Assembly (NCBI GenBank): GCA_963739985.1
Contig: CAVUCE010000005.1
Coordinates: 248,001 to 312,000, forward strand
Direction of reading: 5' to 3'
Length of the DNA: 64,000 nucleotides
Source of the DNA: CAVUCE01 sp963739985
GTDB taxonomy: Bacteria; Bacteroidota; Ignavibacteria; Ignavibacteriales; Ignavibacteriaceae
The stretch's first letter is position 1, and each line of letters starts with the position of its first letter. The translations under genes and the position numbers were made by a program. The notes under the pieces were generated by a model that was given only the letters and a program-made list of their open reading frames with translations, searched no databases and was not told where the DNA came from. Shown here one piece after another: positions 44,711-53,137 of the stretch.

Positions 44711-46075
44711 ATGTCGCAATTTGAAGAACACAAAATTAAAGATTTATACTCAGGTGTTAGAGGATTATCAGTAAAAATTCTGAATCGGGTTGAGAGAACA
44801 GATGCATACTTAGAAAAATTACTAGATCACGAAATGAGAAATAGCGAATTAAGCGGACAAGATAAAGCGCTTTTATTCGAAATTGTTCACGGAGTAATTC
44901 GTTGGATGGGACGTTTAGATTGGGTTTTAAACGGTTTTTATAAAGGACAGTTTTCTAAAGCTATACCAAATCTTAAAAATGGTTTACGCGTTGCACTATA
45001 CCAAATATTATTTTTAGATCGAGTTCCTGACCATGCAGCTGTAAACGAAGCCGTTGAGTTTGTAAAAAAATTACAAGGGCAAAAGCCCGCTGATCTGACC
45101 AACGCGATTTTAAGAAATATTATTAGAAGTAAAAATGGTATAAGATATCCCGATCCCGAAGAAGATTTAGCCGGATATTTCAGTGCTTATTATTCTCATC
45201 CGTCTTGGATGGTCAAAAGATATATAGAAAGGTTTGGACGTGAAAATACAGAAAAACTTCTCGTCTCAAATAATGAGAAACCATTTTTAACTTTGAAGAT
45301 AAACGCACTTAAAACTTCTCCTGAAAGCTTTAAAGAACTATTAAATGAAGTTAATTTGAAATATAAGGCGGGCAGGTATCTTCCAGAATTTTTTAAACTT
45401 CAAAATCTTACAAATATTACTGCTTGGGAATATCACGGAAAAGGTTATTTTAATATTCAAGATGAAAGTGCCGGTTTAGCTTGCCGCTTATTGAACGTTG
45501 CGCCCGGACTTAGAGTTTTAGATTTATGTGCTGCGCCCGGCGGTAAAACTGCTTATTTAGCCGGTCTAATGCACGATGAGGGAGAAATAATCGCACTTGA
45601 TAGATATGAAAGTCGGCTTAAGATTTTACGAAGCAATATGGAGCGACTGGGTGTAACTTCGGTTAAAACAGTTGAGACAGATGCGCTTGAATATGATGAC
45701 GGTGAGTTCGATAGAATTTTAGCGGATGTTCCTTGCTCCGGTTCAGGAACTTTATCTAAAAAACCTGATATTAAATGGAAGAAAGATCTTTTTGATCTTA
45801 GAAAAATGAATGACCTTCAAATGAAATTGCTCAGCAAAGCAGCTACAATGTTAAAGATAGACGGAATTTTAGTTTATAGTACTTGTTCTATAGAACCCGA
45901 AGAAAATTTTGGAATTATAAAAAAGTTTTTGGATGAACATCCAAACTTTAAATTAGCCGATGCCGCAGAAAGATTTCCAAATGAAGTAGTTGATGAAAAC
46001 GGTTGTATACAGACTCTTCCGCATATTCATCAAATGGACGGTGCTTTTGCCGCCAAGCTGGTAAGAGTTGAATAG
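44711..46075 (+). CDS. rsmB: 16S rRNA (cytosine(967)-C(5))-methyltransferase RsmB
   Basis: 454 residues. The N-terminal NusB-like RNA-binding domain occupies about 15-155 (LLDHEMRNSELSGQDKALLFEIVHG, DHAAVNEAVEFVK). The methyltransferase domain has LDLCAAPGGKTAYLA for S-adenosylmethionine, ADVPCSGSGTLSKKPDIKW with the releasing Cys, and YSTCSIEPEEN with the catalytic Cys. Both required cysteines are present. The enzyme methylates C967 of 16S rRNA. Confidence 0.94.
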   Translation: MSQFEEHKIKDLYSGVRGLSVKILNRVERTDAYLEKLLDHEMRNSELSGQDKALLFEIVHGVIRWMGRLDWVLNGFYKGQFSKAIPNLKNGLRVALYQILFLDRVPDHAAVNEAVEFVKKLQGQKPADLTNAILRNIIRSKNGIRYPDPEEDLAGYFSAYYSHPSWMVKRYIERFGRENTEKLLVSNNEKPFLTLKINALKTSPESFKELLNEVNLKYKAGRYLPEFFKLQNLTNITAWEYHGKGYFNIQDESAGLACRLLNVAPGLRVLDLCAAPGGKTAYLAGLMHDEGEIIALDRYESRLKILRSNMERLGVTSVKTVETDALEYDDGEFDRILADVPCSGSGTLSKKPDIKWKKDLFDLRKMNDLQMKLLSKAATMLKIDGILVYSTCSIEPEENFGIIKKFLDEHPNFKLADAAERFPNEVVDENGCIQTLPHIHQMDGAFAAKLVRVE

Positions 46076-46118
46076 TAGATTATTAAATAAAATTTCTTAA
46101 AGTAAAAATTAAATAATT

Positions 46119-46985
46119 ATGTTAGACAAGTTTGCACAAGAGTTAAAAGAAGCAAGAGAAAACAAAGAGCTTTCACTCCAACAATTAGCCAATAAAACTA
46201 GGATCGATCTTAAGTTTTTGGAATCGATGGAAAAAGGAGATTTTGGTTTTCTTCCTGAAATATATGTTAAAGCATTTATAAAGGATTGTGCTAAAGTACT
46301 TGACTTGGATGAAAATTTACTTATCAAAAAATTTGAAGCGGCGAAACAAGGTAAAGAAATTGATGAAAAGAGTGATTCAAAAGAGGACTTGAATAAGACA
46401 CAAAAGGTTGATAAAACTCCGGAACAAATATCTCCAAAGATCTCAAATGAACAAGTAGCTTATAACGATTATGCAAAAAATGAAACTCAATCATCACCGG
46501 GAAAAGCTAATCAGCAAAAAACAATAATTGGAATAGTGATTGGAGTTATTGCAATCGTAGCAATTATATATTTTGCTTTTTTTAATTCCAGTCAAGATAT
46601 AATTGTTTCAGAAAAGCCTTATGATCAAGTGATGCATGATAATCAAAAAAGATTTCAGGAAGAAAAACCGGAAGAAACTGCTCCGCCTGTTGTTAATTCT
46701 GCCGTTGGCGATAGTTTATCTTTACTCCTTGAAGCAAGTGATACTTCCTGGGTAAAAATAATGTTGGATAATTCAAAAGTTGATGAGTTTATATTATTTC
46801 CTAATTCTAAAAAAGAAATTAAAGCCGGATACAATTACACAATGATTTTGGGAAATTCAGGTGCAATGAGTTTTAAGCTTAATAATAAAGATCTGGCTTT
46901 TTCCGGGAAACATAAACAGGTTGAGTATGTGAAGATTGACAGCACAGGCTTGCAATTACTAAAAGAACCACCAAGTTTTAAATAA
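46119..46985 (+). CDS. RodZ-like helix-turn-helix membrane protein
   Basis: 288 residues. A Cro/C1-type HTH of the HTH_25 kind is at about 5-70 (ELKEARENKELSLQQLANKT, FLESMEKGDFGFLPEIYVKAFIKDCAKVL), followed by a charged linker, one membrane helix (about 137-155), and a periplasmic domain of the DUF4115 type ending FSGKHKQVEYVKI. RodZ links MreB filaments to the cell wall machinery in rods. No mreB/rodA genes are in the window, so the link to cell shape is by family only. Confidence 0.82.
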   Translation: MLDKFAQELKEARENKELSLQQLANKTRIDLKFLESMEKGDFGFLPEIYVKAFIKDCAKVLDLDENLLIKKFEAAKQGKEIDEKSDSKEDLNKTQKVDKTPEQISPKISNEQVAYNDYAKNETQSSPGKANQQKTIIGIVIGVIAIVAIIYFAFFNSSQDIIVSEKPYDQVMHDNQKRFQEEKPEETAPPVVNSAVGDSLSLLLEASDTSWVKIMLDNSKVDEFILFPNSKKEIKAGYNYTMILGNSGAMSFKLNNKDLAFSGKHKQVEYVKIDSTGLQLLKEPPSFK

Positions 46986-46991
46986 TCGTAA

Positions 46992-49025
46992 ATGGCAAAC
47001 AAAGTACAAAAAAGAATTGAAGAACTACGCGAATTAATTCGCGAACATGATCATAAGTATTATGTTCTTGCCGAACCTTCAATCAGCGACGAAGAATTTG
47101 ATATTTTGATGAAGGAGCTTGAAAAACTTGAACAAGAAAATCCCTCGCTGATTACGCCTGATTCTCCTACACAAAGAGTTGGTAAAGATCTTACAAAAGA
47201 ATTCAGGCCGGTTACTCACAAAGTGCCAATGCTAAGTTTGGCAAATACTTATAACGAAGATGAAATTTATGATTTCGATAGACGCGTTCGCGAGAGTCTA
47301 CCGGCGAACGAAAGAGTTGAGTATGTAGTTGAACCTAAAATTGACGGCGCTTCCGTCAGTATTAATTATATTGACGGATTCTTAAATACTGCTGCAACAC
47401 GAGGAGACGGAACAGTTGGTGAAGAGATTACGAATAATGTTAAAACTATAAGAACCGTTCCGTTGAAGTTAAAATTAGGCAAGCAAAAAAAGTATCAATT
47501 AAAAGATATTGTAGTGCGTGGCGAAATTTATATGAAAGTTGAAGATTTTATAAATCTTAATAAAGAAAGAGAAGAACGTGGCGAAAAACTTTTTGCCAAT
47601 CCCAGAAATTCTTCCGCCGGCACATTAAAAATGCAGGATCCAAAAATAGTGGCTCAAAGACCTCTAAACCTTTTTGCTTATATGTTGCTTAGTACCGAAG
47701 AAGAGTTTAATACACAATACGAAAATCTTGAAACCATGAAAAAACTAGGTTTCAATGTTAATCCTCTTTCCAGACTTTGTAATAATTTAGATGAAGTATT
47801 AGAAGCTTGTCGTGAGTTGGAGGAAAAAAGAAATTCGCTGGAATACGAAATCGATGGTGCGGTAATAAAAGTAAATTCTATGCGCCAGCAAAAAATTTTA
47901 GGAAGTATTGCAAAATCACCTCGCTGGGCTGTAGCATTTAAATTTAAAGCAAAACAAGCATTTACGCTTCTAAATAAAATCACATGGCAAGTTGGAAGAA
48001 TCGGAACTATAACTCCGGTTGCCGAATTAGAACCTGTATTGCTAGCCGGATCAACTATCTCTAGGGCAACACTGCACAATTTTGATGAAATAACTCGTAA
48101 AGATATTCGCGAAGGCGATAAAGTTGTAATAGAAAAAGGCGGAGATGTAATTCCCAAAGTTGTAGCAGTTGTATTAAGTGAAAGAAAGAAAAATAGTAAA
48201 CCTACGGTTCCACCGGATAATTGTCCTGTTTGTGGAACTCCATTGTTTAAGCCTGAAGGCGAAGTGGCTTACTATTGTGAAAACACTCAATGTCCTGCAC
48301 AAATTAAAGGTAGATTAGAACATTTTGCCGCAAGAGGCGCAATGGATATTGAAGGTTTAGGCGAAGCATTAATAGATTTATTTGTTGATGAAGGTTTACT
48401 TTATACTTATGCCGATATTTATGATCTTAAAGAAAAACGAGAAAAACTAATTAGTATAGAAAGACTTGGCGATAAAAGCGTTGACAACTTACTTACAGCA
48501 ATTGAAGAGAGTAAAAAACAGCCTTTTGCCAAAGTACTTTTTGCTATCGGTATAAGATACGTTGGGGCCGGTGCCGCTAAAAAACTTACCGATCATTTCT
48601 TAAATATTGATAAATTAATTGATGCAAGCGATGAAGAAATCTTAGAAGTGCATGAAATTGGTCCAAGCATAAGCGGAAGTGTAAAAAAGTTTTTTGCTAA
48701 CGAAGAAAACATCAAAATAATCGAAAGATTAAAAAAACACGGACTAAGCTTTGAATCTGTAAGAAAAGAGGTTCACGAAAATTTCTTTAAGGATAAAACA
48801 TTTGTTTTAACCGGAACTTTGTCTTCATTTTCACGAGAAGAAGCTGGTGAAAAAATAATAAACTTCGGCGGCAAGGTAACTTCCAGCGTTAGCAAAAAAA
48901 CGGATTATATTTTAGCCGGTGAAAGTGCAGGTTCAAAGTTAGAGAAAGCGCAAAAATTAGGTGTGGCAATTTTATCGGAAGAACTATTTATTGATAAACT
49001 AAATGAAGCCGGTGCTAATGATTAA
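46992..49025 (+). CDS. ligA: NAD+-dependent DNA ligase LigA
   Basis: 677 residues, normal length. The adenylation domain has the AMP-accepting K116 in EPKIDGASVSI, then RGDGTVGEEIT and AVAFKFKA. The OB domain follows with RATLHN, a four-Cys zinc finger (CPVCGTPLF...YYCENTQCPAQI), helix-hairpin-helix repeats (about 450-580) and a C-terminal BRCT domain (KTFVLTGTLSSFSREEA). It seals nicks in replication and repair. Its last codons overlap the next gene. Confidence 0.97.
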   Translation: MANKVQKRIEELRELIREHDHKYYVLAEPSISDEEFDILMKELEKLEQENPSLITPDSPTQRVGKDLTKEFRPVTHKVPMLSLANTYNEDEIYDFDRRVRESLPANERVEYVVEPKIDGASVSINYIDGFLNTAATRGDGTVGEEITNNVKTIRTVPLKLKLGKQKKYQLKDIVVRGEIYMKVEDFINLNKEREERGEKLFANPRNSSAGTLKMQDPKIVAQRPLNLFAYMLLSTEEEFNTQYENLETMKKLGFNVNPLSRLCNNLDEVLEACRELEEKRNSLEYEIDGAVIKVNSMRQQKILGSIAKSPRWAVAFKFKAKQAFTLLNKITWQVGRIGTITPVAELEPVLLAGSTISRATLHNFDEITRKDIREGDKVVIEKGGDVIPKVVAVVLSERKKNSKPTVPPDNCPVCGTPLFKPEGEVAYYCENTQCPAQIKGRLEHFAARGAMDIEGLGEALIDLFVDEGLLYTYADIYDLKEKREKLISIERLGDKSVDNLLTAIEESKKQPFAKVLFAIGIRYVGAGAAKKLTDHFLNIDKLIDASDEEILEVHEIGPSISGSVKKFFANEENIKIIERLKKHGLSFESVRKEVHENFFKDKTFVLTGTLSSFSREEAGEKIINFGGKVTSSVSKKTDYILAGESAGSKLEKAQKLGVAILSEELFIDKLNEAGAND

Positions 49026-49548
49026 CAGAATAAAAAATATTTTAGCCGGTATAGTTATTAATAAAAAATTAAAAGATAGAAACATTTCTAAACAGTCTTA
49101 TCATAATTTGTTAGAAAAATCTTTTAACTATTTAGTTCTGCTGCCGAATAACGATGATGATTTTAGAGCCTCCTTATCGGTTCTTAATTATCTGGACTCA
49201 AACAAGAAGCATGTTCAAGTATTTACACAAGATTTTAAAGTAAGTTTGATTCCACAAAAATTTCATCTCACTGCCATAGATTACGGAATTGAAGACATAA
49301 GCAAATTAAATCTTCCGGGGAAAAGACTTACGGAAAAATTAAGCTCATTAAATGTGGATGCAGTAATTGACTTAAATCGTTCGGAAAATTTATTTTGCAG
49401 TTATGCTGCAGTTTTGGTGAACTCGCCTTTAAGTATCGGTATTACTAAAAAACAATCGGATAAATTTTATAACTTGCAGTTTGCAAACTCGGACGATAAT
49501 TCCGATATGTTTTATAAAAATTTCTTAAATTGCTTACTAATGTTTTAA
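49018..49548 (+). CDS. Uncharacterised protein, glycosyltransferase-9-like fold suggested
   Basis: About 176 residues from ATG 49018 (an in-frame ATG at 49003 would overlap ligA further). No signal peptide or membrane helix. The sequence (YLVLLPNNDDDFRASLSVLNYL, KHVQVFTQDFKVSLIPQKF, VDAVIDLNRSENLFCSYAAVL, SPLSIGI) resembles the N-terminal half of ADP-heptose:LPS heptosyltransferase-like proteins or a related Bacteroidota family. It ends before any second domain, so it is not a complete glycosyltransferase. It overlaps ligA by 8 bases and is followed after 9 bases by the STAS gene. Function unknown. Confidence 0.6.
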   Translation: MINRIKNILAGIVINKKLKDRNISKQSYHNLLEKSFNYLVLLPNNDDDFRASLSVLNYLDSNKKHVQVFTQDFKVSLIPQKFHLTAIDYGIEDISKLNLPGKRLTEKLSSLNVDAVIDLNRSENLFCSYAAVLVNSPLSIGITKKQSDKFYNLQFANSDDNSDMFYKNFLNCLLMF

Positions 49549-49557
49549 GGCATAAAA

Positions 49558-49905
49558 ATGAACTTTGAGACTAAGCGAATAGACGATATAACAATATTTA
49601 AATTAAACGAAAAAAGACTGGACACAAATGTATCCGGTTTAGTTAAAGGCGAGTTTACTCTTCTTCTTAAGGTTGAAGGCGCTAATAAATTAATTGTTGA
49701 TTTAACCGAGGTTGAAACTTGCGATAGCTCGGGTTTGAGTGCCATTTTAGTTGCGAACAGAATTTTACAGTCAAACGGCGGTAGTATTAGAATTGCCGCT
49801 CCTTCCGACAAAGTATATAATCTTATAAAAATCACTCAATTGGACCGCGTGTTGCCTGTGTGTGATACCGTGGACGAAGCTTTTCAAGAATTAAAAAACG
49901 AGTAA
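49558..49905 (+). CDS. STAS domain anti-sigma factor antagonist
   Basis: 115 residues, a single STAS domain. Near residue 57 is CDSSGLSAI, the loop whose serine is phosphorylated by HPK-like anti-sigma kinases and dephosphorylated by PP2C phosphatases. Members release a sigma factor or another partner when unphosphorylated (partner switching). An RsbU-like phosphatase gene lies 1.7 kb downstream, past a symporter gene. No anti-sigma kinase is in the window. Confidence 0.9.
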   Translation: MNFETKRIDDITIFKLNEKRLDTNVSGLVKGEFTLLLKVEGANKLIVDLTEVETCDSSGLSAILVANRILQSNGGSIRIAAPSDKVYNLIKITQLDRVLPVCDTVDEAFQELKNE

Positions 49906-49915
49906 GGAATTTTTA

Positions 49916-51370
49916 TTGCAAGGTAGTACAATTGATTATGTAATCATTTTCGCCTATCTAATTGGTATTGCCGTATTCGGAGTTATATCCGGCGGTAAAC
50001 AAAAATCTGTTAAAGACTATTTCCTTGGTTCCAAAGCGGTTCCCTGGTGGGCGGTTTGTTTTTCCATTGTAGCCGCGGAAACAAGTACTTTAACTTTTAT
50101 TTCAATTCCCGGATTAGCTTATTTAACTAATCTAAATTTTCTTCAAGTAACCTTTGGGTACCTGATTGGTCGAGTTGTTGTTGCTGCAATTTTCCTCCCT
50201 GCTTATTATAAAGGTGATCTCAAAACAGCATATTCATTTCTCGAAAACCGCTTTGGTGGTAAAACACGTTCATTTGCTTCAATAGTATTCCTATTCACTA
50301 GAACCGCTGCTGATGGTGTTAGGCTCTTTGCAACCGCTATTCCGTTAAAGTTAATGTTAAATATTAGCTATCCTTATGCAATTGCTATAATTGCTATCGT
50401 TGCTTTAGTATACACCTATACCGGCGGTGTTAAAGGAGTTATTTGGGTAGATGTAATTCAAATGTTTATTTATTTGGGTGGCGCCATAATTGCCGGAATT
50501 TTTATAATTCATTTATTACCGAATGGCTGGTCATCAGTTATTGAAGCAGCCAAGTCCGGAGATAAATTTAATATAATTAATTGGGGATTTAGCGGAGGAA
50601 TTTCAGGATTTTTTAGTCAACCTTATACATTAATTGGTGGATTAGTTGGCGGCGCTTTTCTTTCAATGGCTTCGCATGGAACGGATCAGTTAATAGTTCA
50701 AAGATTATTAACAACCAAGAGTGTAAAAGACAGCCAGAAAGCAATAATCGGAAGCGGTATTATTGTGATTATTCAATTCGCAATTTTCCTTGTAGTTGGC
50801 GTTATGCTTTATGCTTATTATGGACCAATGCATGTTAAATCTGATGAAATTTTTCCGATGTTTATTATAAAAGTTTTACCGCCTGGTGTGACAGGAATTA
50901 TTATCGCCGGATTATTTGCCGCAGCGTTATCAACATTAGCAGGTTCAATGAGTTCTCTTTCTTCATCTACAATGCTTGATCTTTATCAGCCGTTTTTTGG
51001 TAAACAAAATGATGATGCAAACCAATTAAGAATTTCAAGGTTGTTTACTATAATGTGGGCGATTTTATTGGTTGGTGCTGCAATCTTCTTTATGTCAACA
51101 TCGCGCGCTGTGGTTGAGCTTGCTTTAAGTATTGCTTCATTTACTTACGGTGGTTTATTAGGAACGTTTTTGCTTGGTATAGTTATGAAAAAAGCCCGCC
51201 AGGAAGATGCTCTAGCTGGATTTGTCGGTGGAATTTTTATTATGATTACAGTGATTTCATTAAAACTTGTAGCCTGGACCTGGTTTACTCTGGTTGGTGT
51301 AATAGCAACACTTTTAATTGGTGGTTTTCTGTCGGCTTTATCAGACAGAGTTGAAAAACCTAAAATTTAA
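49916..51370 (+). CDS. Sodium:solute symporter (SSS family)
   Basis: 484 residues with about 13 membrane helices. SSS motifs include KDYFLGSKAVPWWAVCFSIVAAETSTLTFISIPG in pieces at the N-terminus, GLVGGAFLSMASHGTDQLIVQRLL and AGLFAAALSTLAGSMSSLSS (Na2-site region). Imports an organic solute with Na+; the solute is unknown. Start is TTG 49916, preceded by AAGGAA. It lies 10 bases after the STAS gene. Confidence 0.9.
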   Translation: MQGSTIDYVIIFAYLIGIAVFGVISGGKQKSVKDYFLGSKAVPWWAVCFSIVAAETSTLTFISIPGLAYLTNLNFLQVTFGYLIGRVVVAAIFLPAYYKGDLKTAYSFLENRFGGKTRSFASIVFLFTRTAADGVRLFATAIPLKLMLNISYPYAIAIIAIVALVYTYTGGVKGVIWVDVIQMFIYLGGAIIAGIFIIHLLPNGWSSVIEAAKSGDKFNIINWGFSGGISGFFSQPYTLIGGLVGGAFLSMASHGTDQLIVQRLLTTKSVKDSQKAIIGSGIIVIIQFAIFLVVGVMLYAYYGPMHVKSDEIFPMFIIKVLPPGVTGIIIAGLFAAALSTLAGSMSSLSSSTMLDLYQPFFGKQNDDANQLRISRLFTIMWAILLVGAAIFFMSTSRAVVELALSIASFTYGGLLGTFLLGIVMKKARQEDALAGFVGGIFIMITVISLKLVAWTWFTLVGVIATLLIGGFLSALSDRVEKPKI

Positions 51371-51595
51371 AAGTTCAATCAAAAATAGCATTTCTTTAAA
51401 ATTATTTACATGTATTTTATACTTCGTAAATTTAAATTCTTTATTTTTTACAAATTATAGAGAATTAAAATCTTTATGATAAAACTTATGATGAACGGTA
51501 GCTTAAAATCTTGCAATTCATACTTTAAATGTGCTAAGTTAAAGAGTTATTAGTTTTTAATTCATTAATAGTATAGCAGTTTTTATTTAATACTA

Positions 51596-52711
51596 ATGAA
51601 TAGCTACAATACAAATAGAACCGAAGACCCAAAAGTTGGAAGAACAATTCTAGATGATATTAGACGGGGAGATTTTAAAAGTACAATAAAAACCGACTAT
51701 CATGAGTTAAAAGAATTTTTCCTCGATGAACATCGTCGTGAACGATTAAAAGAGATGTCCCGCATTAAAACGATTCTTTGTTATGTCGATCTGGTTATTA
51801 AAAAGTTTATATTTTAGACTGACACCTGCAAGAAGAATCCTTTTAGTCCTAAGCATCATACTTCTATTTTCCAATACAAATTTTAATACAGGGGACGTGA
51901 ATGTTCAAATAGTTGGCAACGGTATATAGGCTTTATTATTCTACTATTTATTTTAATGCTTGAGTTAAAAGATAAAGTATTAGCAAAAGATGAATTGGAA
52001 GAAGGAAGAGCTGTTCAAATTGCTTTGATGCCTGAGAGAAATCCTAAAATCCCCGGTTGGTCTGCATGGCTATATACTCGTCCGGCAAATGAGGTTGGCG
52101 GCGATATGGTAGATTTCATTCAAATTGATGAAAATAGGTATGGAATTGCTCTTGGAGATGTTGCCGGAAAAGGCTTACGAGCAGCTTTGTTGATGTCAAA
52201 ATTACAATCAACTTTACGTGCTTTAGTTAAAGATTTTACGTCACTTGCAGAACTGGCAAAAAAAATAAATACCATATTTTATCGCGATAGTTTACCAAAT
52301 ATTTTCGCTTCTTTAGTATATTTTGAACTTAAATCAGATAGCGGCGAAATATCAATGTTTAATGCCGGACATTTACCTCCTTTGATTCTAAAAGGCGAAA
52401 CAGTTGAAGAATTAAAAAAAGGAGCTCCCGCCTTAGGGTTATCAGATCAAACTAGTTTTTTCGAAAAAAAGGTTTTGCTAAACGAAGAGGAATTATTTGT
52501 TGCATATTCAGATGGAATATCCGAAGCTCGAAATGAATTTGGAGAGTTTTTTGGTGAAGAAAGATTAAAACAATTATTACCTAAATTTAAAGGATATTCG
52601 CCTGAGCAAGCCGGAGAAAAAATTCTAGCGGTAATCGAACATTTTGTTGGAGATACCAAATACCACGATGATCTTTCCATTGTCATTTTTAAGCGAATAA
52701 AAAACATTTAG
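51596..52711 (+). CDS. PP2C/SpoIIE-type phosphatase (RsbU-like), with two compensating frameshifts
   Basis: The N-terminal frame from ATG 51596 ends prematurely at 51817. Removing one A from AAAA (51767-51770) continues it as VMSIWLLKSLYFRLTPARRILLVL, and restoring one A at AAA (51907-51909) leads into the last segment (WQRYIGFIILLFILMLELKDK). The repaired protein has 371 residues: a cytoplasmic N-terminus, two membrane helices, a coiled linker and a SpoIIE domain. Phosphatase motifs are NEVGGDMVDFI, LGDVAGKGLRAAL, NAGHLPPLIL and YHDDLSIVIF, with metal-binding Asp residues. It would dephosphorylate STAS proteins such as the one encoded at 49558. Confidence 0.82.
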
Positions 52712-52811
52712 CAAAAATATCAATATATTGTTTGCTTAATAGCAAGCATTAAAGCCAATCAAATCACAAATCAGAAAAAAATAAAAAAAATTCCAAAAAA
52801 TTTTCCAAGAT

Positions 52812-52840
52812 TTTGGTTTTTTCAACTATATATATGTTTG
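52812..52840 (+). promoter_or_regulatory. Bacteroidota-type promoter of the small RNA
   Basis: TTTG (52812-52815) and TATGTTTG (52833-52840), which fits TAnnTTTG, are separated by 17 bases. This is the arrangement of the primary-sigma promoter described in Bacteroides and Flavobacterium. Transcription would begin around 52846, at the foot of the structured segment. Confidence 0.6.
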
Positions 52841-52925
52841 TTAGCCCGTGAGAGTAACCTGTATAAACGGTGAACTAACAGCTCCTTCGTTCATGTGCAC
52901 CGCGAGAAATCGCGGTGTTTTTATT
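52837..52925 (+). ncRNA. Probable small RNA with own promoter and terminator
   Basis: TGTTAG (52837-52842) pairs with CTAACA (52875-52880), enclosing CCGT (52845-52848) paired with ACGG (52867-52870). An unpaired stretch with CTCCTTCG (52882-52889), able to pair with Shine-Dalgarno-like sequences, follows and then the terminator. An alternative pairing (CGGTG at 52869-52873 with CACCG at 52898-52902) would compete with the terminator stem, so an attenuator is also possible. The first two bases of stem 1 sit inside the promoter's TTTG, so the transcript may begin slightly later with a shorter stem. No SRP, 6S, tmRNA or riboswitch signature was recognised. Confidence 0.5.
52898..52925 (+). terminator. 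Intrinsic terminator of the small RNA
   Basis: CACCGCG (52898-52904) and CGCGGTG (52911-52917) form a 7-bp GC-rich stem with the loop AGAAAT, followed by TTTTTATTTT. Confidence 0.85.
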
Positions 52926-53137
52926 TTAAATCTCTAGTGTATTATAAAATATATAATTATAGTTGTTTGGAAGAGCCGATCAAAATCATTTTGGAGTTAA
53001 GCCGGCGACTTTCAGTTTGAATATCGCTAAATGTGATATTTTCTACCTGGTAAAATCATTAAATTATCCATAAAAATTATTGTTTAGAAATATTCTAAGC
53101 CCTATTTTGTCGGAAACAATTCAAAATAAATTATTTT

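Larger units (their letters stand above)
52712..53137. other. Intergenic region carrying a small RNA unit
   Basis: 426 bases without a protein gene. Its centre holds a promoter, a structured transcript and a terminator (separate entries). On the left is a small hairpin (TTGCT/AGCAA near 52733-52746) and a CCAAAA/TTTTGG pair at 52793-52798 and 52811-52816. The right part (52926-53137) is AT-rich and should contain the promoter of the GT39 gene, not clearly recognised. Confidence 0.6.

Noticed and set aside
47678..48157. A 159-codon minus-strand frame inside ligA
   Set aside because: Long shadow frames are common opposite conserved coding DNA; the ligA protein is complete and conserved throughout this part and the minus-strand product has no family signal.
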